Shown here: in pieces, positions 34,087-42,664 of the stretch | Layout: each line of letters starts with the position of its first letter | Position numbering within the stretch: position 1 is the stretch's first letter | Source: CBDFHC01 sp965247585 | GTDB taxonomy: Bacteria; Chloroflexota; Dehalococcoidia; Lucifugimonadales; GCA-2712585 | Assembly: GCA_965247585.1 (NCBI GenBank) | Contig: CBDFHC010000003.1 | Location: 248,001-312,000, forward strand | Length of the DNA: 64,000 bases | Reading direction: 5' to 3' | The notes under the pieces: model-generated | Told to the model about the DNA's origin: nothing | The model's input: only the letters and a program-made list of their open reading frames with translations | Databases searched by the model: none | Program-made: the position numbers and the translations under genes

Positions 34087-34490
34087 CCTGCGGTACCTGC
34101 GCCGTCTACCAGCGTCGGGATGGCCGTTTTTTTCAGACGGGACACCTGGAGTGAGAGCTCGCCAACGAGCTGTTTCAGCTCGCCGTTCTCCCGCCTGAAC
34201 TCCACGATCTCCTGCCGCGTGGCATCTCGCACGGTGTCGCGGGACAACCTCTCCTTACCTGCCTCCATGAACTCCTTGGTCCATGCATAGTAGGAGTGGG
34301 GCTTGATACCCTCCCGCCGGCACAGGTCGTTCACGGTCACCTCGCGACGGAAACCCTCCAAGACAATGCGGATCTTCTCTTCAGGGGTGTACTTGCGCCG
34401 CGTTGCCGCTCTCACCTGGCGGACGAATGAACGAGTCTCCTCGCTCCGCCGGTCTGCGACCCTGGCTTTGTCTGTATCTGGCTGGGACAC
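34083..34490 (-). CDS. IS3-family transposase OrfA
   Basis: About 135 residues with the HTH of IS911/IS3 OrfA: RRKYTPEEKIRIVLEGFRRE, VNDLCRREGIKPHSYYAW, then a leucine-zipper-like coiled coil EIVEFRRENGELKQLVGELSLQVSRLKK. It binds the terminal inverted repeats. The GTG at 34490 has AAAGGAG at 6 bases and is preferred to a GTG 11 codons earlier. It is coupled to OrfB by ATGA. Confidence 0.88.
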   Translation of the reverse strand: MSQPDTDKARVADRRSEETRSFVRQVRAATRRKYTPEEKIRIVLEGFRREVTVNDLCRREGIKPHSYYAWTKEFMEAGKERLSRDTVRDATRQEIVEFRRENGELKQLVGELSLQVSRLKKTAIPTLVDGAGTAG

Positions 34491-34595
34491 TTCTGCTCCT
34501 TTCCTGAGGTACTCTACCCCCACTACAGGAGCTCACACCACTCTCAGACTCTCGGGTTTTCCACCTCCCATATGTGTCCCATTATCGCTGACGTT

Positions 34596-35537
34596 CTACA
34601 CACGCTGGTCATTTACACCCAAGTCCCAGGCCCAAATCCCAGGGTTGCCTCCTACGGTGCCCAGGACTTCCCCCGTCCTGACTTTGATGTCCGCATTTTT
34701 TCTCTGAGTGCGGTAAGTCTCGCCTCCTGTAGATGCTCCTTCTTGAGACGTCCGCTCCCCATCGGGGAAAGGTTCGCCAAACAGGGCCGCTGAGAGGGAG
34801 CTGACGTGGCCCAACACGGCCGTAATCTCCTCACATGGTTTTAGAGCTATAGAGTAATCGGTGAAGCCGGCGGTGACGTGCTCATCGGCCCGGATCGCCA
34901 CAACAGTCATGCTTCCCGGCGAGTATAGCGTGGTGATGTCCGTCACCCCTTTAGGATCAGGGTTGGTGACATAGAAGTATATGTGAGCGGTGGGAAAGGT
35001 ATGCCCCGGCGGGTTTAGATTTCCCAGCGTGACTATATGGTCGATACTGGCAAAGTCTGTAGGCGAGACTGTGAATACCGGTTCGTCGCTACAGGCGGGG
35101 AACCTTGGTGTAGGCGCGGGCGTCGGCGTCGGGCCGAATGTTGGATTCGGCGTTCGCCCAGGGGCCGCTGTGGCTGTAACCGTTGGCCTGGCAGCTTCTA
35201 TTAATGTGGCGGTTGGCGACGATGTCGGTCTCTGCGCCAGGGTTGGAGTTGGTGATTGATTGGGAATGGTCGTTGGAATCAAGGTGCTCGACGGCGCGGG
35301 TGTAGGCGTTGCGATCAGCGATCGCGTCGGTGATGACATGGTCGGTCCGGCAATAGGCGTGGCCGTCGGCACGGACAACGTTGGCCCGGACGGAGCCACT
35401 GAGGTTGGAGAGGCCGTCGTCTCAATTGCGGTGCGTCCGCAGGCTGACATCCCCATGACCAACGCGACAAACCCTGAAGCGAGCAATACCCGATGTCGCC
35501 CACAATTGAGATTCCGGTGGTGTGCGTATTTCGCCAT
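34596..35537 (-). pseudogene. Thr/Pro-rich lipoprotein gene, 3-prime end lost beside IS3
   Basis: The ATG at 35537 begins a lipoprotein signal with lipobox GMSAC, a linker of about 110 residues dominated by Thr, Pro, Ser and Ala, then a C-terminal domain: FASIDHIVTLGNLNPPGHTFPTAHIYFYVTN through GYSIALKPC-like DYSIALKPCEEITAVLGHVSSL and GEVLGTVGGNPGIWAWDLGVND. The domain order resembles a LytM/M23-type beta barrel, without the zinc-site residues. The frame stops 5 bases from the IS3 end, at the point where the related gene 35567-38235 has about 190 more residues, so the 3-prime part was probably lost when IS3 inserted. A frame beyond the other IS end (33063-33031) ends KNPACS, similar to the KNLECS end of the relative. 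Confidence 0.65.
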
Positions 35538-36158
35538 GCTCAAGTAGCCATGGGACGTCCAAATCATTACGAACATTCAAGGTTTTTACAGGGCTCTCTG
35601 CGAAAGGCCACTGCCTTGTCGGTGAAGTCGCCAGCCTCAGCGGCTTCGACAGTCTGAAAACTTTCTATATTCAGCTTATCGTCGAACTTACTGTCAGTAT
35701 TCAACACAACTTCGTACTTCAAATAGACGGTTCTGGGATCACCCTCCCAGTCTGGCTCAATACGCGCCACCCCGGCCCTGTCGTTTCCAGAAAGAATGTA
35801 AAACTTGCTCCATTGCCAGGGCTGGCCTTCGTATAGCGCTTTTCCCTCAAGACGTTCCCCGGCCGCTTCCTTAAAAAGACCTGACATGGTGGGAAAGTCT
35901 TCCAATACGTTTCTTGGTGCAAATCCGCCTTCTTCACAACGCTTACAATTTGCCAATCAGGACCGCCGGAACCGTAGTCCAAAGCGTTCGCCAGGTCATC
36001 CTTAAACCAAACACCCCAAATGGTATCTTGTTCATTAACGGTCTGGCGGCTGTCTTCTACGTCAGAATAGACATAGGTTCCTTTCTCCACCAGCGAGTCA
36101 TATAGCGGTTGGTACGCCTCCAAAATCGATGCCCGTAACTCATCAGTGAAATAATCTA

Positions 36159-37377
36159 GTACTCAGTCAACCTAATTGTTGGCAGGATAGAGATGGTGAA
36201 GCTTGACTCGGGCGTCCACAGTGGAGAATCTCCAGTCAATGGTTGCTCCGGCTTGGTTTCGTTCTGCCTCCAGGGCCGCGATCTCGCCACTCAAAGTCTC
36301 TTCATCGGCAATACGCCGGCGCAGGACTCGCCTGGCCAAGACACTGAACTCGATCTCTGCCATGTTGAGCCAACTACCGTGCTTGGGAGTGTAGTGAAAC
36401 TCCAAGCGTTTGCGTATTCGCCTAGCCTCCTTGGGCTCGAAGGTTTCGTAGAGGGAAGCTGGTTTGTGGGTGTTGAGGTTGTCCAGCACCACCCGGATCT
36501 TCTCGGACGCTGGGTAAGCTTCATCGGCCAGCCACCGCATCTGCTGAGCGAAGTCCACCATGGTACGACGTTCGGTCACTGCCACATGCCTCCAGCCCGC
36601 CAGGGGCTCGCACAGCATGAACAGGTTTCGGGTGCCATTGCGCTGGTACTCGTAATCGTATCGCTCCCGTCGTGCCGGCTTGGGCGGGATCGGAGACCTC
36701 TTTTCCGCCAGCAACTGCTTGGAGGTCTCGTCGAAACAGACCACCGGGCGCTCTGGGTCATAGGGTTCCGCGTAAAGGTCCAGCACATCCTCCATACACG
36801 CCACAAACTCGGCGCTCACCTGGGGAATACACCACTCCTTCTTCTGCCACGGCTTGAGACTGTTTTTTCAACCGCTTGCGAATTCCCTCGTGGGACATGG
36901 AGGGCGCCAGCCCCAACTCCACCACCTTGTTTGCCAGGAGCCGCAGGGTCCAGTGGTCATGGCCTGGAGGGGCCTCGCTGCACGCCAGGGCAATCAGGTG
37001 CGCTTCCCCCCGCTCATCCAGTTTGGTCGGATGTCCTGGCCGAGGATCTTCCTCCAAGGCCCGCTTCAGTCCTCCCTCCAGGTACCGCCGCTTGGTACGG
37101 CACACCGTACCCGCAGACGTGTCCAGCGCCTCCACGATGCGCATCACCCCCCAGCCCGTATCTGCCTTTAGCAGAATACGGGCCCGGGCAACCTTTCGCG
37201 CTGGGCTCTTTCCCCCGCGAATCAGTCGTTCCAACTGGTCTCGTTCTTCCCTTTCCAACCGGACCACATACCGTTCTCGTCCCATGGCTGCCACCCTCCT
37301 ACGTCAACACTCCTAAAAAAGGGTAGCAACCTTAGACGTTTTCTTAAACAATTACCAAAACCGAGTTGACTGAGTAC
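36159..37377 (-). mobile_element. IS630-family insertion sequence
   Basis: 1,219 bp flanked by a TA duplication (36157-36158 and 37378-37379), the target choice of the IS630/Tc1 group. The terminal inverted repeats are perfect over the outer 13 bases (GTACTCAGTCAAC and its complement), and including flanks the match covers 16 bases (36156-36171 with 37365-37380). It carries one transposase coding region in two frames and interrupts a lipoprotein gene cleanly. Confidence 0.9.
36172..37285 (-). CDS. IS630-family transposase in two frames
   Basis: The N-terminal frame (37285 to about 36855) encodes MGRERYVVRLEREERDQLERLI and two HTH segments (VMRIVEALDTSAGTVCRTKRRYLEGG). At the run TTGAAAAAACAG near 36860 the homologous reading moves to another frame, LKPWQKKEWCIP, then VSAEFVACMEDVLDLYA, VVCFDETSKQLLAEKRS, VVLDNLNTHKPASLYETF and GSWLNMAEIEFSVLARR, the DDE triad of IS630 transposases. 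The needed shift is +1 (or -2). It may be programmed slippage at the A run or an inactivating indel. The ATG at 37285 follows AGGAGG. Confidence 0.85.
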
Positions 37378-38247
37378 TAGAGGGTTGACCTGAGTGCTCC
37401 ACCAGTGAACAGAATCTTCAGCTAATCCGGCATCCTGATTCTCATCATGCACACCGAAGTCGAGGAAAGAGCTTGAATTGGGTGGGTTATACATATCCCC
37501 AATATGAGTCTCCGCATCGAATACTGCATAACCGTTCGGAGAATCGTGGACCGCAGCCCTGATCGCGTCGCGCACCGCAAAATGCGTAAAAAAGACTCTG
37601 ATGTCAGGAGAAATGTAGAACGTAATATCCCCGTCTATCAGCACTTTTTCGCCATTAAAGTCTCCCTCTCTTACCTCCATACCCTCAAACGCCCTCGCTT
37701 ACAGTATCCCCTTGGCCGGTAAGTACACTTTAACCACCTCGTCCGGACAAGCCTTGATGTACCATTTATTCGAACCTTCGGTATGCCCATAGAACAGATG
37801 GAAAAACGGCGTCAGCTTGGGAAAAGGAGACTCCGTGCAGGTGCTTGTCGCGCCAAGAACGGCATGGGAATCCACCGGCATGTGGGTAAATCCCTTGAAA
37901 TCCAATGTATAGGCAGGATATGGCGTAGGTGACGGGGTGGGAGTTGGCGTAGGTGCGGGGGGCGGTTTTGCATCGGGTACAGGCGCCGAAGCGACCTCAG
38001 GGGTGGGTATCGAGCTCCGCGCCCCGACCGTTGTGCGTCTGGGCGCCGGTGTCGCGGTAGCGGTATGTCCGGCAGTCGCGGTGGCGGTGGCTACTACCTG
38101 TGCCGACGATTCAATGGGGGGTGTCGACGTCACACCAGACACAGGTGAAGGCGTCTCTTTAACAAGCCCGCCACAGCTTACGAAAAGCGACGCACGAACG
38201 AACAAAACCGAGAGGCGGAAGACATGTGTTCGCATGGTCCGAATCAC

Positions 38248-38578
38248 ACCGGGTTCCGTTCAAACCGACGGCGGTATAGCGAACATAGGGCTGAGAGGCC
38301 TGATGGCACGAGCTCCCGCGTTACGCCCTCACCGGTGCTGGGACTCCAAAACTCTGGGCTCGGAGCCCCCGTAAAGAGTTGACCACGGAGCCAGTCTGGT
38401 AAACTCTTCGAGGTTGGCGGTGGCGATTGGTGATGACGCCAATCTAAGGAGCGCCTTAGGCAACCCAGCCTCACCAGCTTCCTAGCACCTTGCAGATAAT
38501 CGGCCCGTGGGCGTAAGCTTGTTTTAAGGTTGTGGGCTAACCTGTCAATACGCCTAAAACGCTGAGTTAGAGAAGACA
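38248..38578. other. 331-bp spacer without recognised gene
   Basis: Between the broken lipoprotein gene and plsY, transcribed divergently. It contains short inverted stretches (for example AACTCT with AGAGTT around 38353-38380) and no reading frame with family features. No known riboswitch or small RNA was recognised. Confidence 0.4.
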
Positions 38579-39199
38579 TTGGACGCCATAAGCTGGGCCA
38601 TCCTCATCGTTGCGGCCTACCTCATCGGCTCCCTCCCTACCGCCTACCTGGCAGGCCGCCTCCTCAAAGGCACCGACATTCGGCGGCTGGGCGATAAAAA
38701 CGCCGGGGCCGCCAACGTTTACCACAATCTAGGCCCCGCTATCGGCATCGCCGTCGGCGTCGTGGACATAGGCAAAGGCGCCGCCGCCGTCCTCCTTGTC
38801 CAGGTTCTCACTGACGGCGCCGCCATCCAGATGGCCGCCGGCATCGCCGCCGTGGCCGGTCACAATTGGCCCTTCTTCCTGCACTTCCGCGGCGGCCGGG
38901 GCGCCGCCACCGCGGCGGGCGTCCTCATGGCCGTCGTTCCCATCGCGGCCATCCCCATGTCCCTCGCCGCCTTCGTCATCCTGCTCTTCGCCCGCAACTC
39001 CGTTGTCGCCCTCAGCTTCACCTTCATCCCCATGCCCATCTTGGCCTGGTTCCTGGGGGCCAATCTAACCAGCGTGGCGTACATCATCCTTCTTCCCATC
39101 ATCGTGGGGCTGAGCCACTTCTCCAGCGTCAAGCGGCTCCCTGACACCCAGCCCCAACCCGTCCGGCGGCCCGTGACCCACACCACGGAACGGCGATGA
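38579..39199 (+). CDS. plsY: acyl-phosphate glycerol-3-phosphate acyltransferase PlsY
   Basis: 206 residues, about six transmembrane helices. The three PlsY motifs are visible: GSLPTAYLAGRLLKG (residues 17-31), GDKNAGAANVYHNLG (38-52) and AGHNWPFFLHFRGGRGAATAAG (about 92-113). It transfers an acyl group from acyl phosphate to glycerol-3-phosphate in the inner leaflet, the first step of phospholipid synthesis. The TTG at 38579 follows AGAGAAG. Its stop abuts the next gene (TGAGTG), suggesting a plsY-membrane protein-PAP2 operon. Basic C-terminal tail QPVRRPVTHTTERR is longer than in many homologues. Confidence 0.88.
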   Translation: MDAISWAILIVAAYLIGSLPTAYLAGRLLKGTDIRRLGDKNAGAANVYHNLGPAIGIAVGVVDIGKGAAAVLLVQVLTDGAAIQMAAGIAAVAGHNWPFFLHFRGGRGAATAAGVLMAVVPIAAIPMSLAAFVILLFARNSVVALSFTFIPMPILAWFLGANLTSVAYIILLPIIVGLSHFSSVKRLPDTQPQPVRRPVTHTTERR

Positions 39200-39613
39200 G
39201 TGCCCTTTGCCGCTGACTACCTCCTCCTCGTATTCCTGGCCACCTGCGGCATCCTCCAGCTAGCCTCCGTCTTCAACCGGTCCACCCCTCTCCTTTTCAT
39301 TCCGAATACTCGCCTGAACCTTCTTCTAGCCCTGCTGCTGCTTGCCGGCCCCTTCGTCTGGTTCTTCGCCTCGGAGCCGCGCAACCTCCCAGATACCGCC
39401 GGCGGCCTCAACGGCAACCAACAGGCCGCCCTATTTCTAATCGGCAGCATCGCCGCCGTCCTCTTCACCTTCTTCGCAACCTCCCTCCGCGGTCCAAAGC
39501 TGGGCCCCCACCCCCAACACAGCCCCTCGGGCCTGGACGCCCTGCGGCACCTCACCTACCTCCGCGCCCTCTCCCTAACCCTCCGGCGCCTGAAGCGCCA
39601 TGAAAACCATTGA
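39200..39613 (+). CDS. small polytopic membrane protein, unknown
   Basis: 137 residues with three hydrophobic helices (YLLLVFLATCGILQLASVF, NLLLALLLLAGPFVWFFA, AALFLIGSIAAVLFTFFATSL) and a basic tail LRHLTYLRALSLTLRRLKRHENH. The GTG at 39200 directly follows the plsY stop, and the gene overlaps the PAP2-like gene by 14 bases, so it is surely translated from a shared mRNA. No family recognised; the context suggests membrane lipid metabolism. Confidence 0.65.
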   Translation: MPFAADYLLLVFLATCGILQLASVFNRSTPLLFIPNTRLNLLLALLLLAGPFVWFFASEPRNLPDTAGGLNGNQQAALFLIGSIAAVLFTFFATSLRGPKLGPHPQHSPSGLDALRHLTYLRALSLTLRRLKRHENH

Positions 39614-40181
39614 TACTCAGGTAGTCCTCGGCCTCAACAAGCTGGTGGGCCTCCATGGCGCGTTGGACACAGCCCTGGAGCTCCTGGCCAGCGATTACTT
39701 CCTCCCCGCCATCATGGCCCTGGGGCTGGTGGCCCTCTGGTTCGTTGGCAGGACCCACGCCGAACGCTCCCCGGGCCAGCGCGCCGTTATCACCGCGGTC
39801 ATCGCCCTGGGGCTGGGCAACCTGGCCGTCCTCCTCTCCAACGACTACTACTTTAGGCCTCGCCCCTTCACCGAGACCGACCTGGACCTGCTCCTCTACA
39901 TGCCCACGGACTCCTCCTTCCCCGCCAACCCCGCGGTCCTATCCTTCGCCCTGGCCTCCAGCGTTTGGCCCCATCGCCGCCTCGTCGCCTGCGCCCTCCT
40001 CCTGACCGCCTCCCTCTGGGGCCTTTCCCGCGTCATCGGCGGCGTCTTCTACCTGTCCGATGTCCTGGCCGGCGCCGCCATCGGCGTAACCATCGCCCTG
40101 CTCACCGCCTACGCCCTCCGCTGGCTGGAACCTATACCAACCCTGGCGGTCCGCACCGCCCGTTGGCTCCACCTGGCCTAG
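39600..40181 (+). CDS. PAP2-like membrane protein with all key catalytic residues changed
   Basis: 193 residues with about five helices in the PAP2/undecaprenyl-diphosphatase layout. Motif C1 reads NDYYFRPRP, where the expected Lys of KxxxxxxRP is Asn; motif C2 reads SSFPANPAV where SFPSGHA is expected, so the His is Pro; motif C3 reads SRVIGGVFYLSDVLAG where GVHYxSD is expected, so the His nucleophile is Phe. The framing Arg, Pro and Asp residues remain. A normal lipid-phosphate phosphatase reaction seems unlikely; a transporter-like or structural role for lipid phosphates is possible. The ATG at 39600 lies in the 3-prime end of the preceding gene. The fold call is good, the activity uncertain. 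Confidence 0.7.
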   Translation: MKTIDTQVVLGLNKLVGLHGALDTALELLASDYFLPAIMALGLVALWFVGRTHAERSPGQRAVITAVIALGLGNLAVLLSNDYYFRPRPFTETDLDLLLYMPTDSSFPANPAVLSFALASSVWPHRRLVACALLLTASLWGLSRVIGGVFYLSDVLAGAAIGVTIALLTAYALRWLEPIPTLAVRTARWLHLA

Positions 40182-40383
40182 CCCTTTAAGCGCGGCGCCC
40201 CACGGCCAGGAGGGTGGGGGAAACCTGGGCTTGCGGAGGGACGAAGGACCGACATCCCGATGCTAATCGGGTCCAGGAATATGAGGTTGGCCCTCCGAAA
40301 TTACATAAAACCACCCCCACCATCGTTCTAGACCTTCCATCCGTATAGTAGAATGCTTGCACATCCACTTCTGGGAGTCCGTT

Positions 40384-42318
40384 ATGGTTCAACTTACCAA
40401 GCTGTTTCAGGAAGTTCGCCAAGAGGCAGAGGCCCTGGCCTGGGAGGGCGCCTTCCGCGAATACCTCAACATGGTGATCAAAAAGCCTCAGATCGCCCGC
40501 ACCGCCCACGCCCGCATCCGGGACATGATCCACTGGTACGGCGTCAAGGACAGCTATGACGGTGTGCAGCGGTACAAGCTTTTTGAAGACCAGGTCTTCG
40601 GCTCGGACAGCACCCTCCAGCGCCTGATGCAGATCTTCCATGCCGCGGCGCAGATTCCAGAAGAGCGTCGCCGCATCCTCCTGCTCATGGGGCCTCCCGG
40701 CAGCGGCAAGTCCACCATTGTCAACACGCTCAAGCGCGGCCTGGAGCGCTACACCCGCACCGATGAAGGGGCCGTCTACGCCATTTCCGGCTGCCCCATG
40801 CAGGAAGAACCGCTCCACCTGGTGCCGGACCACCGCCGCGACGAGATCAAACAGGCCTACGGCATCGAGATCGAAGGCGACCTCTGCCCCCGCTGCCGCC
40901 ACAACCTCACCACCACCTACAAAGGCGATATCGGCAAGGTCAAGGTCAAGCGCGTCGCCTTCGTCGAGTCCCAGGGCATCGGCATCGGAGCTTTCGTCGC
41001 AACCTCGCCTGAGGGTCAGGACATGGCCCGCCTCATCGGCAGCGTCGACCTCGATAGCCTCGGCGAAGACCGCCTCGCCGGCGCCGGGAAGGGCTTCCGC
41101 CTGGACGGCGAACTGGAAGCCGCCAACCGAGGCATCATGGAGTTCATACAGTTCTTCCGCTCTGATGACAAGTTCCTCACCGTCATCCTTGGCGTAACCC
41201 AGGAGCAGACGATCAAGCTGGGCAGCTTCGGCTCCGTCTACGCTGATGAGGCCATCATCGCCCACAGCAACGAGGCCGAGTACAACCACTTCGTCGAAAA
41301 CAAAGAGGCCGAGGCCCTCCTGGACCGCCTCATCATGCTTCGCGTCCCCTACACCCTACAGCTCTCCCAGGAAGTCCGCATCTATCAGAAGCTCCTCTCA
41401 GACAACTACCAGGCCGATGTCCACACCTCACCCGTCTCCCTCCCGCTGGTGGCCTCCATGGCCATAGTCACTCGAATGGAGGAGGGAAAGCGCATCGCCG
41501 GACTTCCACGTCCCTCCCTCATGGACAAAGTCGAGATGTACGATGGCAGGGTCGCGCCCCCCTACACCAGCGCAGACGTAGAAGCCCTCAAGGCCGATAG
41601 CCCCACGGAGGGCATGTTCGGCCTTTCCCCCAGGTTCGTCCTCAACCGCATCGCGGAATCCATCTCCCAAGCCTCCGGGTGCCTCCTCCCCGTGGACGCC
41701 TTGGAAGGGCTCATCACCGGGCTTGAAGAGCGCGCCGGCCTTAGCGGCGAGGAGAAGGACCGCTACCCGGAGCTCCTTAACGATGTCATCCGTGGCTACA
41801 AGAAAATGGCCGTTCACCAGGTCCAATTGGCCGCCACCGAGCGCTTCGAAGAGATCGCCCAGGGCCAATTCGAGTCCTATATGAACGATGCTATGGCCTT
41901 CGCTGCCGGGGGCGCTGACGTGGGCTTGGGTCCCAACATCAACGACAACGTCCTCCGGCGTGTGGAAGGCGCCATCAACATGCGTGACTCCGAGCGCGCC
42001 CCCTTCCGCCAGGAGACGTTCCGCACCTGGGAAGCCATCCGCGCCGATGGCGAGACCCCTAGCTATAACCAATTCCCCCTGTTGAACCTGGCCCTGGACC
42101 AGATCCTCCTCCCTAACCCAAGAGACCTGGGCCAGGTGCTGGACCCTCGGCAGCCCAACCCCGCCCTGGCGGAGCGCCGTGACAAGATCCTCGCTCGTCT
42201 GAAATCCGCCTACGGCTACTGCGACATCTGCGCCCAGGACATAGTCACCTTCGCCTACCGCACCCTCCAGAACCAGGACGTCCTCTCCGTCAAGAAGGGC
42301 CAGCTAGTCCGGCAGTAG
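40384..42318 (+). CDS. prkA: PrkA-family serine protein kinase / AAA+ protein
   Basis: 644 residues. The N-terminal AAA domain has FEDQVFGSDSTLQRLMQIF, Walker A LLLMGPPGSGKSTIVNTLK (near residue 105), a zinc-ribbon-like LCPRCRHNL and Walker B-type segment GIMEFIQFFRSDDKFL; the C-terminal PrkA domain includes GLSPRFVLNRIAESIS and YCDICAQDIV near the end. PrkA proteins are cytoplasmic AAA+ proteins linked to stress and stationary phase, reported as kinases and, in Bacillus, as proteases. They often neighbour yeaH/spoVR genes, absent here. The ATG at 40384 with GGGAG upstream is chosen over one nine codons earlier. Length is normal for the family. Confidence 0.92.
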   Translation: MVQLTKLFQEVRQEAEALAWEGAFREYLNMVIKKPQIARTAHARIRDMIHWYGVKDSYDGVQRYKLFEDQVFGSDSTLQRLMQIFHAAAQIPEERRRILLLMGPPGSGKSTIVNTLKRGLERYTRTDEGAVYAISGCPMQEEPLHLVPDHRRDEIKQAYGIEIEGDLCPRCRHNLTTTYKGDIGKVKVKRVAFVESQGIGIGAFVATSPEGQDMARLIGSVDLDSLGEDRLAGAGKGFRLDGELEAANRGIMEFIQFFRSDDKFLTVILGVTQEQTIKLGSFGSVYADEAIIAHSNEAEYNHFVENKEAEALLDRLIMLRVPYTLQLSQEVRIYQKLLSDNYQADVHTSPVSLPLVASMAIVTRMEEGKRIAGLPRPSLMDKVEMYDGRVAPPYTSADVEALKADSPTEGMFGLSPRFVLNRIAESISQASGCLLPVDALEGLITGLEERAGLSGEEKDRYPELLNDVIRGYKKMAVHQVQLAATERFEEIAQGQFESYMNDAMAFAAGGADVGLGPNINDNVLRRVEGAINMRDSERAPFRQETFRTWEAIRADGETPSYNQFPLLNLALDQILLPNPRDLGQVLDPRQPNPALAERRDKILARLKSAYGYCDICAQDIVTFAYRTLQNQDVLSVKKGQLVRQ

Positions 42319-42329
42319 GGCAGCCTTGG

Positions 42330-42610
42330 CGCTCGGGGATGCAAGAGCATTCTCGTACTGGCTAGTATGTCTGATCTTGCGCCCTAGCACCCAATCAAGA
42401 CCAACCAAACAGGATGGTGCAGGGAACCCGGGTTCCCTCCCGGGAGTCTGAGGATGTCCTCAGAATAACTATTAAAAACCATACGGGGCGGAAGGGTGGG
42501 AACCACCAACCTGTGATTTGTAGCCCTTAGGAGCAGTCAACCATTGGTCTAGCTGAATTGCACCGAAATAGTTCATCCCGCGAGCAGATCTATTTTCGGA
42601 CACATGACAC
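42330..42610 (+). repeat. Interspersed repeat copy J
   Basis: The convergent spacer between prkA and ilvE (42319-42664) is a plus-strand copy: GCATTCTCGTACTGGCTAGT, CAACCAAACAGGATGGTGCA, a GGGAACCCGGGTTCCC palindrome, central hairpin TCTGAGGA-TGT-CCTCAGA, ATTAAAAACC, GGTGGGAACCACCAACC, TTTGTAGCCCTTAGGAGC and ACCGAAATAGTTCATCC. No gene is seen. Confidence 0.8.
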
Positions 42611-42664
42611 AGTGGAGGGTGGAGGCAACAAGCTGGAAGGGGAAGAGGTGAAGACCGGAAGGGC

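Larger units (their letters stand above)
33064..34590 (-). mobile_element. IS3-family insertion sequence
   Basis: About 1.53 kb with two overlapping transposase genes. Imperfect terminal inverted repeats are visible: the left end CAGCGAAAGTGGGACAC and the complement of the right end CAGCGATAATGGGACAC, each followed after a variable stretch by CCCGAGAG. Outer limits are given to the last shared base and may be a few bases off; no clear direct target repeat was found. The element lies at the 3-prime end of a truncated lipoprotein gene. Confidence 0.8.
35567..38235 (-). pseudogene. Thr/Pro-rich lipoprotein gene broken by a TAA, an IS630 and a frameshift
   Basis: Pieces in order on the minus strand: 38235-37699 (lipobox-like SLFVSC, Thr/Pro linker, then YTLDFKGFTHMPVDSHAVLG), a TAA at 37701-37699, the same frame continuing to 37378 (VREGDFNGEKVLIDGDITFYISPDIR, then FLDFGVHDENQDAG), the IS630, then 36156 downward (DYFTDELRASILEAYQPLYDSLVEKG...). 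Removing the IS and one TA copy joins STQVNPL to DYFTDELR in frame. Near 35940 the reading shifts frame to KRCEEGGFAPRNVLEDFPTM and ends at 35567 with KNLECS. It is a paralogue of the lipoprotein at 34596-35537. Three lesions make it a pseudogene. Confidence 0.75.

Noticed and set aside
33097..34490. Programmed -1 frameshift fusing IS3 OrfA and OrfB
   Set aside because: OrfB has its own ATG overlapping the OrfA stop (ATGA), and no slippery run was seen at the junction.
40186..41289. Long open frame on the minus strand opposite prkA
   Set aside because: No family features, Ala/Val/Asp-rich composition typical of antisense shadows in GC-rich DNA, and it lies fully over the well-conserved PrkA frame.
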